A stretch of DNA of 64,000 bases from Guptibacillus algicola (GCF_020171805.1 NZ_JAIVAF010000001.1:1302001-1366000), one strand, 5' to 3'; counted from the stretch's first letter, positions 52,797-61,030 are shown. Notes: generated from the letters alone by a model not told the origin. A program made the numbers and translations.

Positions 52797-54936
52797 CTTC
52801 TATGTTTCCCTTCTTATTTGCATGATAAAGTTGTGCATAATAGCCAGATTGATTAATTAACGTTGCGTGATTCCCTTCCTCTACAATTTCTCCGTCTCGC
52901 AAAACCAAAATTCGATCCGCATTAATGATGGTGCTTAATCGATGTGCGATGATGATACGCGTACAATTCAACTCAGATATGCTCGCATCTATTTTTTCTT
53001 CTGAAAGATTGTCGAGCGCGCTTGTCGCTTCATCTAAAACTAGTACAGAAGGCTCATTAATTAGAGCTCTTGCAAGAGCCAATCGTTGACGCTGTCCCCC
53101 AGAAAAGTTCACACCTTTTTCTGAAACGGTTGTTTGGAACCCTAAAGGACAAGTCATTATGTCTTGTAAGATATCAGCCCTTTGACAAGTAGAAATCAAT
53201 GTTTCCTCGTCCAATTCTTGATGCTGCATGGAAATATTATCTACTACAGACTTATTAAAAAGCTTTGTTTCCTGCAATACAGTACCTATTTGATTACGTA
53301 GATTGAGGAGGTTATGTTCTTCGATATTTTTCTGATCATAATAAATGCCTCCAGAAGAGGGTTTGTATAATCCCAGAAGAAGCTTTGCAATGGTACTTTT
53401 TCCTGATCCAGAATCTCCAACAATCGCTATCTTTTCTCCAGGTTTCACATGAAATGAGATATCTTTTAAGATAGGTTCAGAGAAGCGACTGTATTTAAAT
53501 GAGACATTTTGAAATGCAACTTCCCCTTTTAATTTTGTTTCTTCTTTCTCAAACGATTGGTTCTCTACTTTACTTTTAATCACATCGTATAGACGTTGGA
53601 TATACGACTTTAAAGAAATAATCTCGGTGTACCCTAACCCTAACGATGAGATAGGTGCAATAAATGAAAGTGCGAGTGTGCTGAACGCGACTAACGTCCC
53701 TAAACTGATCGCATTATCCACGACGAGATACCCGCCACACCACAGTAGAAAAATTGGTAATCCAAATTGGATCGTAGAAGGTAATATATTTAAAGTGGTC
53801 GTCCAGATACTTCTTCTCTCTGAACTCTTCAGCTGCAATCGAAAGGATTCTTTCCATTCCTTATAAAAACGATCTTCTAATCCCAACACCTTGATATCAG
53901 AAACACCATTAATAGATTCAGCTAATATGTTTTGGACTTTCGTTTGGTTTGTGACATCCTTACTCGTAATACGATGAGTAATGTTTGTACTCAAAATCAA
54001 AAGAGCAAACAACAGTATGCCTATTCCAACGACTCCAAGTCCCAAGATGGCAGACATGTTAAACATAAGAATGGCATAAGAAAATAACATGATACCGTCG
54101 ATTACGAACGTAATCAGTCTAGTTGATAGGATTTGTCTAATATACACGTTTGAATTGGCTCTAAATATTAGTTCACCATTAGATCTGTTCTCAAAAAACT
54201 GATAAGGAAGACGATACAGATGGTGCATAAAATGCGACATCATCTGATTATCCATTGCAGTTTGGAGTTTGGCGATGAAAAAACCTCGCGCAAAACTTAA
54301 CAGTTTATAACCAACCAGGATAAAGAGGATCACAACCCCAAGCGTGTTGAGATTTGTAACATCTTTTGTTACAAGTACATTGTCAGTCACCCATTTGGTT
54401 AACAACGGTAAAGATATACCCAATCCCTGCAATAACAATGAAACTAACAAGATGCTTACAAGAAGTCTTGGTTTTTTAAACGCATAGGACAATAAAAACA
54501 CATATGGATTTAATTTCTTTTTCTTCTCGAATTTTTCAGAAGGCTTAGATAACAGTACGATTTGAGAAAAACGTTCTTCAAATTCCTCTTCTGATAACTT
54601 GTAACGTCCTACAGCAGGATCAACGATATAATAGCGACCTTTTTTGTATTTTTCTAACACAACAAAATGCTTTCGTTCCCAAAATAAAATAGCAGGAAGG
54701 ATTTCATCTTCTTCAAGCTTTTTATAATCGACCTTGAATGCTTTTGTTTCTAACCCTTTTTCTTTCGCTACTTCTGATAAGTGGAAGACCGAAAAGCCAC
54801 CTTTCGGAACACCATACTCTTCCCGTAAATCAGATAGCGATATATGGTGACCGAAATAGCTGAGCACCATAGCCAAACAGGCTATTCCACATTCGCTATG
54901 TTCCATTTGCTCAATGTAAGGGACAGTTTTTCTCAT
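52777..54936 (-). CDS. lanT: Lanthipeptide ABC transporter with C39 peptidase domain LanT
   Basis: 719 residues. N-terminal C39 peptidase with C16 (HSECGIACLA), H90 (ERKHFVVLEK) and D106 (YIVDPAVG); six membrane helices (~150-430); NBD with Walker A GDSGSGKST, signature FSGGQRQR and Walker B LVLDEATSALD. It exports the modified peptide and cuts the leader after the GA/GG-type site. It is directly after the LuxR-type regulator and before lanP. Confidence 0.95.
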   Translation of the reverse strand: MRKTVPYIEQMEHSECGIACLAMVLSYFGHHISLSDLREEYGVPKGGFSVFHLSEVAKEKGLETKAFKVDYKKLEEDEILPAILFWERKHFVVLEKYKKGRYYIVDPAVGRYKLSEEEFEERFSQIVLLSKPSEKFEKKKKLNPYVFLLSYAFKKPRLLVSILLVSLLLQGLGISLPLLTKWVTDNVLVTKDVTNLNTLGVVILFILVGYKLLSFARGFFIAKLQTAMDNQMMSHFMHHLYRLPYQFFENRSNGELIFRANSNVYIRQILSTRLITFVIDGIMLFSYAILMFNMSAILGLGVVGIGILLFALLILSTNITHRITSKDVTNQTKVQNILAESINGVSDIKVLGLEDRFYKEWKESFRLQLKSSERRSIWTTTLNILPSTIQFGLPIFLLWCGGYLVVDNAISLGTLVAFSTLALSFIAPISSLGLGYTEIISLKSYIQRLYDVIKSKVENQSFEKEETKLKGEVAFQNVSFKYSRFSEPILKDISFHVKPGEKIAIVGDSGSGKSTIAKLLLGLYKPSSGGIYYDQKNIEEHNLLNLRNQIGTVLQETKLFNKSVVDNISMQHQELDEETLISTCQRADILQDIMTCPLGFQTTVSEKGVNFSGGQRQRLALARALINEPSVLVLDEATSALDNLSEEKIDASISELNCTRIIIAHRLSTIINADRILVLRDGEIVEEGNHATLINQSGYYAQLYHANKKGNIEDEKIYA

Positions 54937-54945
54937 AGCATCCTC

Positions 54946-55191
54946 CTAGTCAGTACTTTCCATTGGAAAATAGGAAATTTCTATGATCTTTAAATGATAA
55001 GAAATAACCCCTATTTCAACTCGAGATTCAATGGACCATTTTCGTTTAATATTAGAAACAATTTCTCCCACACGACGCTGACTAATATGTAAGGTATAAG
55101 CAATTTCTTTGTTCGTTAACCCCCTCGAAACCATGGAGGCAATTTCTCTTTCTCGTTTGCTTAGTTTTGTTGCTACCGATGATAAGGCCAT
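54946..55191 (-). CDS. Stand-alone LuxR/GerE-type HTH regulator
   Basis: 81 residues, essentially only the four-helix LuxR/GerE DNA-binding domain (LSKREREIASMVSRGLTNKEIAYTLHISQRRVGEIVSNIKRKW), without a receiver or ligand domain. It is the first gene of the lanT-lanP-lanA-lanM transcription unit, 9 nt before lanT, and probably activates it. Alternatively it is a GerE-like regulator tied to sporulation. Short free-standing members of this type are often unphosphorylated and controlled by their amount. Confidence 0.8.
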   Translation of the reverse strand: MALSSVATKLSKREREIASMVSRGLTNKEIAYTLHISQRRVGEIVSNIKRKWSIESRVEIGVISYHLKIIEISYFPMESTD

Positions 55192-55431
55192 TACAATTCT
55201 CCTTTTCTAAATGAAATAAATTCCAATGAAAGTAGTGATCAACGCATTAAATATGTCCTAGCTGTGTTTACCTACGTGTAACGAATTGGTTCCCACTCAA
55301 ATCTTAAGTTTTAGTTCGTAGTGCTTAGTTCTCATCCTAAATCATGTTGTAAAGTTTTGGTATTGAGAAAAAATAGAGGATTTTTCCGTTTTATTCTTGT
55401 ATTTTTCTTTCTATCATTCAAATTTTCATAA
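55192..55431 (-). promoter_or_regulatory. Upstream region of the lanthipeptide operon
   Basis: About 240 nt of AT-rich sequence between the pheromone terminator and the LuxR-type gene. It must contain the operon promoter; no consensus -35/-10 pair stands out, which suits an activator-dependent promoter. The sequence TGTTTACCTACGTGTAACG (55264-55282) is a loose inverted repeat. Confidence 0.35.
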
Positions 55432-55466
55432 AAAAAACAGCTCTTTCGAATGAAAGAACTGTTTTA
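55432..55466 (-). terminator. Terminator of the receptor/pro-peptide operon
   Basis: AAAACAG-T-TCTTTC/GAAAGA-G-CTGTTTT hairpin with T8 on the minus strand, 34 nt after the pro-peptide stop. Confidence 0.85.
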
Positions 55467-55499
55467 AAATATGAGATTCACTTAGAAAAGAAAATCAAA

Positions 55500-55745
55500 T
55501 TAAGGTAATTCAATAATAATTGGGTCTGGATAAAGCTCGTCTAAAGCAGGAAGAGGATCTGGATATAATTCATCAAATGGAAAAGGGATCGGCGGAGTCG
55601 GATCCGGATACAATTCGTCTGCTGCTGGCTTCACAATAATAGTCGAAGATGAAGTAGCACTCGCTTGAGTATCTTGTGCTCCTCCTAATAATGTTCCCCC
55701 AAAAATAGTAGAAGTTATTGCGACAGTATAAATTAATTTTTTCAT
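55500..55745 (-). CDS. Secreted pro-peptide with three DELYPDP repeats (multi-copy pheromone candidate)
   Basis: 81 residues. Signal peptide (MKKLIYTVAITSTIFGGTLL, cleavage probably near QASA), a short linker (TSSSTIIVKP), then DELYPDP at residues 43-49, 58-64 and 69-75, separated by proline/phenylalanine-rich spacers, ending IIIELP. The repeats use different synonymous codons (for example CTTTATCCAGACCC against TTGTATCCGGATCC), so they are kept at protein level. ATG overlaps the receptor stop (ATGA), indicating translational coupling. This layout matches RRNPP pro-peptides such as NprX or PapR, with three pheromone copies. Mature form unknown. Confidence 0.75.
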   Translation of the reverse strand: MKKLIYTVAITSTIFGGTLLGGAQDTQASATSSSTIIVKPAADELYPDPTPPIPFPFDELYPDPLPALDELYPDPIIIELP

Positions 55746-56995
55746 AATAAAGTACCTCTTTTCATTATTTTGTGATCGAGTTCGAGTGCTTTTCGATAAT
55801 ATTCACTCGATTTCTTATATGAGAATTTTTTTGAATAATAATTCCCAAGTTCAATATAAATCTCGTGCAAGTTTACGACATCATTTTTCTCCTGGAAATG
55901 AGATAGTGCCTTGATTAAATAATGTTCATATTCTACCGTTTCGTGTTGTTCTTTTAGCTTCAACGATAAGATTGATAATTTTAATGAGTAGGTAATATCC
56001 TCATTAGTCATACACTCTTGCGCTTTATGTAGCTGACTTAGAGCACTCTCAAATTGATCAATGCGATAATACTCCTTTGCTAACAAGTATAATGTCGGAA
56101 CATTACATTGTTGATCAGCTAATTTCAAGCTTCTCTCGTAATTTGTGATGGCTTCTAAGGAAGAGTCTTCGAGTGAGTAAACATAGCCCAAGTTATGGTA
56201 GATTTTGATGAGAAATTTGTCCTTATTGATTAAATGCTTGGATGCTTTTAATGCTTTATGAAAATAAGACTTAGCATCTTCTCTATTTCCTATGCGATTA
56301 TAATTGATACCAAGAAGAATTAAGCAATCGACGCTTTTTGAATAAGCACTCATATCATTGAATTTCCTTAGAGCTTCTAACGCAGTACTGATCGCTTTTG
56401 AATTTTGATTAGTGCGACTATATATAATGGCTAATTGATAAATAAAATTTGGTTCCTCAATATTGAGCTCTTTTCTTAGCTTATCTGCAGCAATGTAGTA
56501 GTCAAGTCCCTCAATAAAATGACCCTTGAGGTAATAGTAAAGTCCCTTAAAACTATTGAAATAATATTTTCGATCATCTCTAAGCCGATCTACTGTCTTT
56601 TCAACTAGATGGAGGTGTTCAGAAGCAGTTTCTAAATCTTTCTTTAACATGGAATATCTAGCACATAACAAGTTAAACCAAGCTATTATATCTGGTTCGT
56701 GAATCCACTTCATTTGAGTATTGAGGGATTCAAAGGCTTTCTCTACCTCATCTATATTTTTCTCAATAATATCGTTATATAGAGACATTAATAATTCATT
56801 AACTTCTTCAATCGTCTGGTGATCATCATATTGAATGTTTAATCGCTCGCATAAAGGGATAATGATAGTCTGAGAAGGTTCAATACTATTATGTTCAACT
56901 TTACTAAGATAAGAAACGGAACATATACCATGAGCCAAGTCGCTTTGTGTTAACCCCCTTTTTTTCCTATAATAGTGTACTTTTTCTCCCCACAT
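55742..56995 (-). CDS. RRNPP-type regulator: XRE HTH plus TPR repeats
   Basis: 417 residues, near NprR size. Residues ~4-58 are an HTH_3 (KKRGLTQSDLAHGICSVSYLSKVEHNSIEPS). The remainder is helical TPR, with recognisable units such as SKSVDCLILLGINYNRIGNREDAKSYFHKAL (shortened: LLGINYNRIGNREDAKSYF) and LGNYYSKKFSYKKSSEYYRKAL. Such proteins bind an imported oligopeptide in the TPR groove and change DNA binding. The next gene, overlapping by 4 nt, encodes a secreted pro-peptide with repeats. The lanthipeptide operon lies immediately downstream and is the obvious target. Confidence 0.85.
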   Translation of the reverse strand: MWGEKVHYYRKKRGLTQSDLAHGICSVSYLSKVEHNSIEPSQTIIIPLCERLNIQYDDHQTIEEVNELLMSLYNDIIEKNIDEVEKAFESLNTQMKWIHEPDIIAWFNLLCARYSMLKKDLETASEHLHLVEKTVDRLRDDRKYYFNSFKGLYYYLKGHFIEGLDYYIAADKLRKELNIEEPNFIYQLAIIYSRTNQNSKAISTALEALRKFNDMSAYSKSVDCLILLGINYNRIGNREDAKSYFHKALKASKHLINKDKFLIKIYHNLGYVYSLEDSSLEAITNYERSLKLADQQCNVPTLYLLAKEYYRIDQFESALSQLHKAQECMTNEDITYSLKLSILSLKLKEQHETVEYEHYLIKALSHFQEKNDVVNLHEIYIELGNYYSKKFSYKKSSEYYRKALELDHKIMKRGTLL

Positions 56996-57180
56996 AGCCT
57001 AACCACCTTCATTTCTAAGTTGAATAAATCGGTTGTTTTCAGGGATATAACGCCCTTATAAGCATTAAATTTGTTCAAATTGTTTGTAAAACCACTGTTA
57101 TTATCTCAAAAATTTACAGTTTTTGCAGGTTAAAATAGGAATTTACAGGAAAATATTATTCACTTATTCATGTTCAAAAT

Positions 57181-57211
57181 AAAAAAGCCTGCATTCGAGA
57201 TGCAGGCTAGG
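57181..57211 (-). terminator. Terminator of the ABC exporter operon
   Basis: AGCCTGCAT/ATGCAGGCT with 5-nt loop and T6 on the minus strand, just after the permease stop. The 210-nt stretch to the RRNPP receptor start (56996) is AT-rich and would hold the receptor promoter. Confidence 0.85.
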
Positions 57212-57214
57212 TCG

Positions 57215-58459
57215 TTATGTTCGATTATTTTCACCTGCTAGTTTCCAGGCGCTTTTCATAGATTTGTAAAGAGGTTGATTGCTGTATAGTAATACGCTAC
57301 CTTTATAAAAATGTACACAAAAGCTCATTAATATTCCAATGGATGCGATGAGTATTGATAGTGAGAAAATGATTTCAATCAAGGGTATTTCTAAAAAGCT
57401 AATACGAATGAACATGAACATTGGAGCGAAAAATGGAATATAAGACCCTATTGTAATCAAGATCGACGATGGAGAGTTTATACCGATTAACGCACCAACT
57501 AATGAGAACATTAAGAGATATGAGATTGGCGCCATGAATTGATTGATGTCTTCCACCTTTGAAACTAGTGATCCAACAAAAGCTGCTAAAACACCATAAA
57601 ACAAATACCCTAAGATTCCTAGTAGGATTGCATAGAGCCAAACACTAATAGATACACTCTGAACTGTTTCAGTAACAACTCCCCTTACTGTATCTGACCC
57701 GAAGTATGTAATGATAATAAATCCGATAATACCAAAAACACTTAGCTGGGTTATGCTAATAAATAATACTCCTACTAATTTTCCAAAGAAGTGTGATGTA
57801 GCTGAAGAACTAGAGATGATAACTTCCATAATTCTAGAGCCTTTTTCTTTAGCAATCTCTGATGCGATCATCGTTCCATATAACATGACAAACATATACA
57901 ATACGAATAATAACCCGATCGCAATATTCTCTGCTGCTTTTCGTTCTTTTTCGGATAGCGCTTTATCAGATCCATGAAAAGTATCTGTCTTCAAAGAAAC
58001 AGGTGTAACGAGTTCCTGAAGTTTTTCATCAGATATGCTTAATGCATCAGAGGTTCGCTGTAACTTCGTCAATTGCAACGCTTTGGCAACAGACTGCATA
58101 TCTTGTTGGTTGACTGGTTCTTTTGTAACTAATTCATTTCCTCCAACGTCTAACGCAAGATAACCACTTACTGTATCTTCATATAATAAAGTTTCAGCTT
58201 CCTTTTTGGATTGAACATCTTTTATCGAAATCCCTTTCAAATTATCTTTTAGAGATTGTTCAACTTCTGGGGTCGCATTAACAAGCGCAAGCGAAGTTAG
58301 CGATGTTTCTTCTTTAATTTCTGTAAGTAATCCAGGTAACATTACGCCACCAAACAGAGCCATAATCGTTAAGATCGTAGACCAGAAGAAGGTTTTGGAT
58401 TTAATTTTACTTTTATAAGTTTGGCCAACCAGCACCCAAAATTTATGCACTAAGTCCAC
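57215..58459 (-). CDS. ABC-2 type permease (NatB-like)
   Basis: 414 residues. One N-terminal helix (FFWSTILTIMALFGGVM), a large extracytoplasmic loop (~45-180) and about five C-terminal helices, the NatB/YhaP layout. MLYGTMIASEIAKEKGSRIMEVIISSSSATSHFFGKL is the conserved ABC-2 motif. It pairs with the ATPase, whose 3' end overlaps its start by 17 nt. Exporters of this type pump Na+ or peptides; beside lanA genes it may give self-protection, which is an inference. Confidence 0.8.
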   Translation of the reverse strand: MDLVHKFWVLVGQTYKSKIKSKTFFWSTILTIMALFGGVMLPGLLTEIKEETSLTSLALVNATPEVEQSLKDNLKGISIKDVQSKKEAETLLYEDTVSGYLALDVGGNELVTKEPVNQQDMQSVAKALQLTKLQRTSDALSISDEKLQELVTPVSLKTDTFHGSDKALSEKERKAAENIAIGLLFVLYMFVMLYGTMIASEIAKEKGSRIMEVIISSSSATSHFFGKLVGVLFISITQLSVFGIIGFIIITYFGSDTVRGVVTETVQSVSISVWLYAILLGILGYLFYGVLAAFVGSLVSKVEDINQFMAPISYLLMFSLVGALIGINSPSSILITIGSYIPFFAPMFMFIRISFLEIPLIEIIFSLSILIASIGILMSFCVHFYKGSVLLYSNQPLYKSMKSAWKLAGENNRT

Positions 58460-59342
58460 CCACCTTCATTTTAAAAATCTCATTTAAAGTAGGTGTTTCA
58501 GCGCTGAAGGTTGGAATAAAACCATCTTTCGTAACATAGTTAAACACCTTCTTTACGTCATGTTCGCTCTTGATATAAACATACGTTTTATCAAACTCCC
58601 TTTTTACTGATGTAACAAAGGGCAGTTCTTTTAATTCATTCATCGTATGATTAGAACGTAGAACGATTTTCTTAACACCAAACTGTTCCTTCACTTCTAG
58701 AATGTCACCTTGCAGTATTGCTTTCCCATCTTTTAGTAAACAAATATCATCACACATTTCCTCGACATGCTCCATACGATGACTAGAAAAAATAACAGTA
58801 GTCCCCATCTCTTTTAATTCCAACACAATTTCTTTTAAAGCTTCTGCATTAACCGGATCGAGGCCGCTGAAAGGTTCATCTAAAATGACAATTTGAGGGT
58901 TATGTAGAACTGTGCTTATTAGCTGTAATTTCTGCTGATTTCCTTTCGAAAGCGTTTTTACTTTTTGTTTTGCTTTTTCATCTAACTGTAAACGGGCTAA
59001 CCAGGAATGAATATGCGGCATAAGCTCTTTTTTCTTTTTACCTCTAAGTTGACCAAAGAAAAGTAGCTGCTCTTCTAATGACATTTCAGGGTAGAGACCA
59101 CGCTCTTCCGGAAGATATCCTACTGCATTTGAATGAATGTGAGTTGTTTTTCTTCCACCCCAAACCATTTCTCCAGCATCAGGAGTTAATAAGCCCAAAA
59201 TCATTCGAAAAGTAGTCGTTTTACCTGCTCCGTTCTGCCCAATCATTCCTAGAATGCGATTCTCTTTCACTTGAACATTTAAGTTTTCGACTGCTACAAA
59301 ATCTCCAAACGTCTTTGAGATGTTACGAAGTTCCAATCCCAC
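58443..59342 (-). CDS. ABC transporter ATPase (NatA-like)
   Basis: About 299 residues. Walker A GQNGAGKTT, signature LSKGNQQK (the divergent C-loop of NatA-type ATPases), Walker B IVILDEPFSGLDP and switch SSHRME. GTG 59342 is the likely start, with AAAGGG 10 nt upstream; a longer frame into the upstream gene is not supported. Second gene of an operon with the small membrane protein upstream and the ABC-2 permease downstream. Confidence 0.85.
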   Translation of the reverse strand: MGLELRNISKTFGDFVAVENLNVQVKENRILGMIGQNGAGKTTTFRMILGLLTPDAGEMVWGGRKTTHIHSNAVGYLPEERGLYPEMSLEEQLLFFGQLRGKKKKELMPHIHSWLARLQLDEKAKQKVKTLSKGNQQKLQLISTVLHNPQIVILDEPFSGLDPVNAEALKEIVLELKEMGTTVIFSSHRMEHVEEMCDDICLLKDGKAILQGDILEVKEQFGVKKIVLRSNHTMNELKELPFVTSVKREFDKTYVYIKSEHDVKKVFNYVTKDGFIPTFSAETPTLNEIFKMKVGGLSA

Positions 59343-59361
59343 ATTAACCCATCCCTTTTGC

Positions 59362-59649
59362 TTAATATTGTTTTTTAAACGTGAAAATAAGTAATGAATG
59401 AACGGAAGCCAACAAACCATACATAATCGTTAAAACTTGTATTAGATCTTCAACAGACAACGAGAACACAGCTTCAATAATAACCGTTCCTACAAAGCCT
59501 ACCGTGACAAGTATGTATGTCCAGATACTTGCTTTCCCAAGTATTTGTTGTCCTCTCTCGTCCTTTCCTTCTGTTGCTACAAAGCTACCAAAATAGAAAA
59601 CTGCAATAACTAACATAAAGGTTGCAATCGTGCTCAATGTAGATAACAT
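59362..59649 (-). CDS. Small three-helix membrane protein, immunity-like candidate
   Basis: 95 residues, three hydrophobic helices (~5-24, 42-62, 68-90) with a charged loop KDERGQQILGKAS between helices 1 and 2. That is the layout of DUF2178-type proteins, which often occur with small XRE regulators. First gene of the NatAB-like operon; AGGAGG before ATG and the operator-promoter at 59817-59857. Its role is unknown: it could be a lantibiotic self-resistance protein or a stress membrane protein. Confidence 0.65.
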   Translation of the reverse strand: MLSTLSTIATFMLVIAVFYFGSFVATEGKDERGQQILGKASIWTYILVTVGFVGTVIIEAVFSLSVEDLIQVLTIMYGLLASVHSLLIFTFKKQY

Positions 59650-59816
59650 ACTATTCCTCCTTATATTGTTCTATAGAAATTAATGTGTCTTTATAAGATA
59701 CGTTATAACCATTCATAAGAATGAACGTTTTCCTTAAACCCCCCCCATGCTAAGCTTTATACGTTTAGTGGAGAAATAAATTAGGCGAGTATTAACTCGG
59801 TAAGCTATCTACAAGC

Positions 59817-59857
59817 ATTGTAATATATTTATTACACATTGTCAAAAATATATTACA
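59817..59857 (-). promoter_or_regulatory. Promoter/operator of the small membrane protein-ABC operon
   Basis: Minus-strand TTGACA (59845-59840), 17-bp spacer, TACAAT (59822-59817). It is enclosed by the inverted repeat TGTAATATATT-N17-AATATATTACA (59819-59857). The same arrangement is found at 60732-60770 in front of the XRE gene. Confidence 0.75.
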
Positions 59858-59940
59858 TAACTTCCTAAAGATGTATGTTTTTCCACAAAAAACCACGTGG
59901 TAAGCTTTTCTTGTATCACACATTAAGAGGAGGAATTACA

Positions 59941-60180
59941 ATGCAAAACGAAAAAACAATTTTGGCTTGGAAAAACCCTGAATTGCGTTCTCAATCAACG
60001 ATCCATCCTGCTGGTCAAGCATTCGGAGAATTGACAAAGGATGAAATGATGAACATTCAAGGGGCTGGAGATGTGCAAACTGAAACATCACCAACTATTA
60101 CTATTTCTACAAGTTCAGCACCTTGTGTGGGTGGACTTACAGCTGGAATTACAATTTCATACAGCATCAAAAAATGTTAA
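59941..60180 (+). CDS. lanA3: Lanthipeptide precursor LanA3
   Basis: 79 residues. Leader with ILAWKNPELRSQST, HPAGQAFGELTKDEMM and IQGAGDVQTE; core TSPTITIS...SSAPCVGGL...IKKC with two Cys. The last leader residue pair is TE instead of PE, and the core starts TSP. GAGGAGG 10 nt before the ATG. It lies on the plus strand, about 9.5 kb from lanM and upstream of lanA4. Its leader matches those next to lanM, so the same LanM and LanT should process it. The palindrome ACCACGTGGT (59892-59901) lies in its leader region. Confidence 0.9.
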   Translation: MQNEKTILAWKNPELRSQSTIHPAGQAFGELTKDEMMNIQGAGDVQTETSPTITISTSSAPCVGGLTAGITISYSIKKC

Positions 60181-60193
60181 GGGGGAACCAAAA

Positions 60194-60433
60194 ATGAATA
60201 AAACAGATATCATTAGATCATGGAAAAATCCGGAACTTCGTACTCATTCTACTTTTATACATCCAGCAGGACAGGCATTTAATGAACTATCAGAACAAGA
60301 GATGATGGACGTACAAGGTGCTGGAGATGTTCAGCCAGAAACCACTCCCACAACTACAATTGCAAGTTCTGGTTTCTGTGCAGTAACTACAGTTGGTGTA
60401 GGGGTAACACTTTCTCTAAAATATTGCGGATAA
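60194..60433 (+). CDS. lanA4: Lanthipeptide precursor LanA4
   Basis: 79 residues. Leader IRSWKNPELRTHST, HPAGQAFNELSEQEMM and VQGAGDVQPE; core TTPTTTIASSGFC...LKYCG with two Cys and a C-terminal Gly after the last Cys. It starts 13 nt after the lanA3 stop with GGGGGA as SD, so the two are co-transcribed. It is the most divergent core (AVTTVGVGVTLSL). Confidence 0.9.
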   Translation: MNKTDIIRSWKNPELRTHSTFIHPAGQAFNELSEQEMMDVQGAGDVQPETTPTTTIASSGFCAVTTVGVGVTLSLKYCG

Positions 60434-60442
60434 CTTGTAAGA

Positions 60443-60474
60443 AAATGCCTAGTATGACATCATGCTAGGCATTT
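60443..60474. terminator. Bidirectional terminator between lanA4 and the XRE gene
   Basis: AAATGCCTAG/CTAGGCATTT stem with ATTTATTTC tail; the XRE stop is at its edge. Confidence 0.8.
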
Positions 60475-60706
60475 ATTTCATTTCTTCTTCATGTTCATAA
60501 GTAAATATTTCTAACATGTTCGTTTCTAAAACTCTCGCTAACTCAAACGCTAATAATAACGAAGGGTTGTAGCGGTTTGCTTCTAATGAAGAGATGGTTT
60601 GACGACTGACACCAACTTTCTTGGCAAGATCTCCTTGAGACATTTTGTGTTCAGCCCTTAATACATGAAGTCGATTTTGCAGCGTACCTTTTTTCTTCAT
60701 ATTCAT
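60473..60706 (-). CDS. Small XRE-family regulator
   Basis: 77 residues, HTH_3 fold: LHVLRAEHKMSQGDLAKKVGVSRQTISSLEANRYNPSLLLAFELARVLETNMLEIFTYE (landmarks GVSRQTISSLEANRYNPS). Regulators of this length and C terminus are usually autorepressors paired with small membrane proteins. It has its own promoter within TGTAATATATT-N17-AATATATTACA, a site duplicated before the small membrane protein-ABC operon. It therefore probably controls both, flanking lanA3-lanA4. Confidence 0.85.
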   Translation of the reverse strand: MNMKKKGTLQNRLHVLRAEHKMSQGDLAKKVGVSRQTISSLEANRYNPSLLLAFELARVLETNMLEIFTYEHEEEMK

Positions 60707-60729
60707 ACCTCATTTCTTAACTTACTAAT

Positions 60730-60770
60730 AATGTAATATATTTACGAAATATTGTCAAAAATATATTACA
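60730..60770 (-). promoter_or_regulatory. Promoter/operator of the XRE gene (duplicate of 59817-59857)
   Basis: Minus-strand TTGACA (60758-60753), 17-bp spacer, TACATT (60735-60730), within TGTAATATATT (60732-60742) and AATATATTACA (60760-60770). Arms and spacing are identical to the site before the small membrane protein gene; only the spacer differs. Confidence 0.75.
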
Positions 60771-61030
60771 ATAAGTAAAAAATAAGTTATATTCCGTATC
60801 ATATAACGCATCTCTACTAAAAAATCAGTAAGAACGTTACATATGATTCTTATGGTTATTAAAAGCTCCCATCTCAAAATGACGAATACATGGTTAGCTC
60901 ACCTAGAATATTTAATACAGAATGATATAACATGATTCAACTCCCCTAGAAAATCTGTTGAAACAAAGCTTTTAACCAGACAGAATCAATGTAAAGTTCT
61001 CGGTTACTTAAGTGATGTTATTTGCTAACT
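60771..61030. other. Gene-free AT-rich spacer
   Basis: About 260 nt between the XRE promoter and the cytochrome gene stop. No open frame with an SD and no strong hairpin were seen. It may mark the right boundary of the lanthipeptide segment. Confidence 0.4.

Noticed and set aside
55500-55745. The DELYPDP protein as another lanthipeptide precursor
   Set aside because: It has no Cys and no LanA leader; it has a Sec-type signal peptide instead.
60071-60193. N-terminal extension of LanA4 to 120 residues
   Set aside because: The extension overlaps lanA3 in another frame; ATG 60194 has its own SD and gives a normal leader.
50833-60433. A two-component (alpha/beta) lantibiotic
   Set aside because: All four cores are of the same beta-like type and only one LanM is present; no alpha-type precursor was seen.
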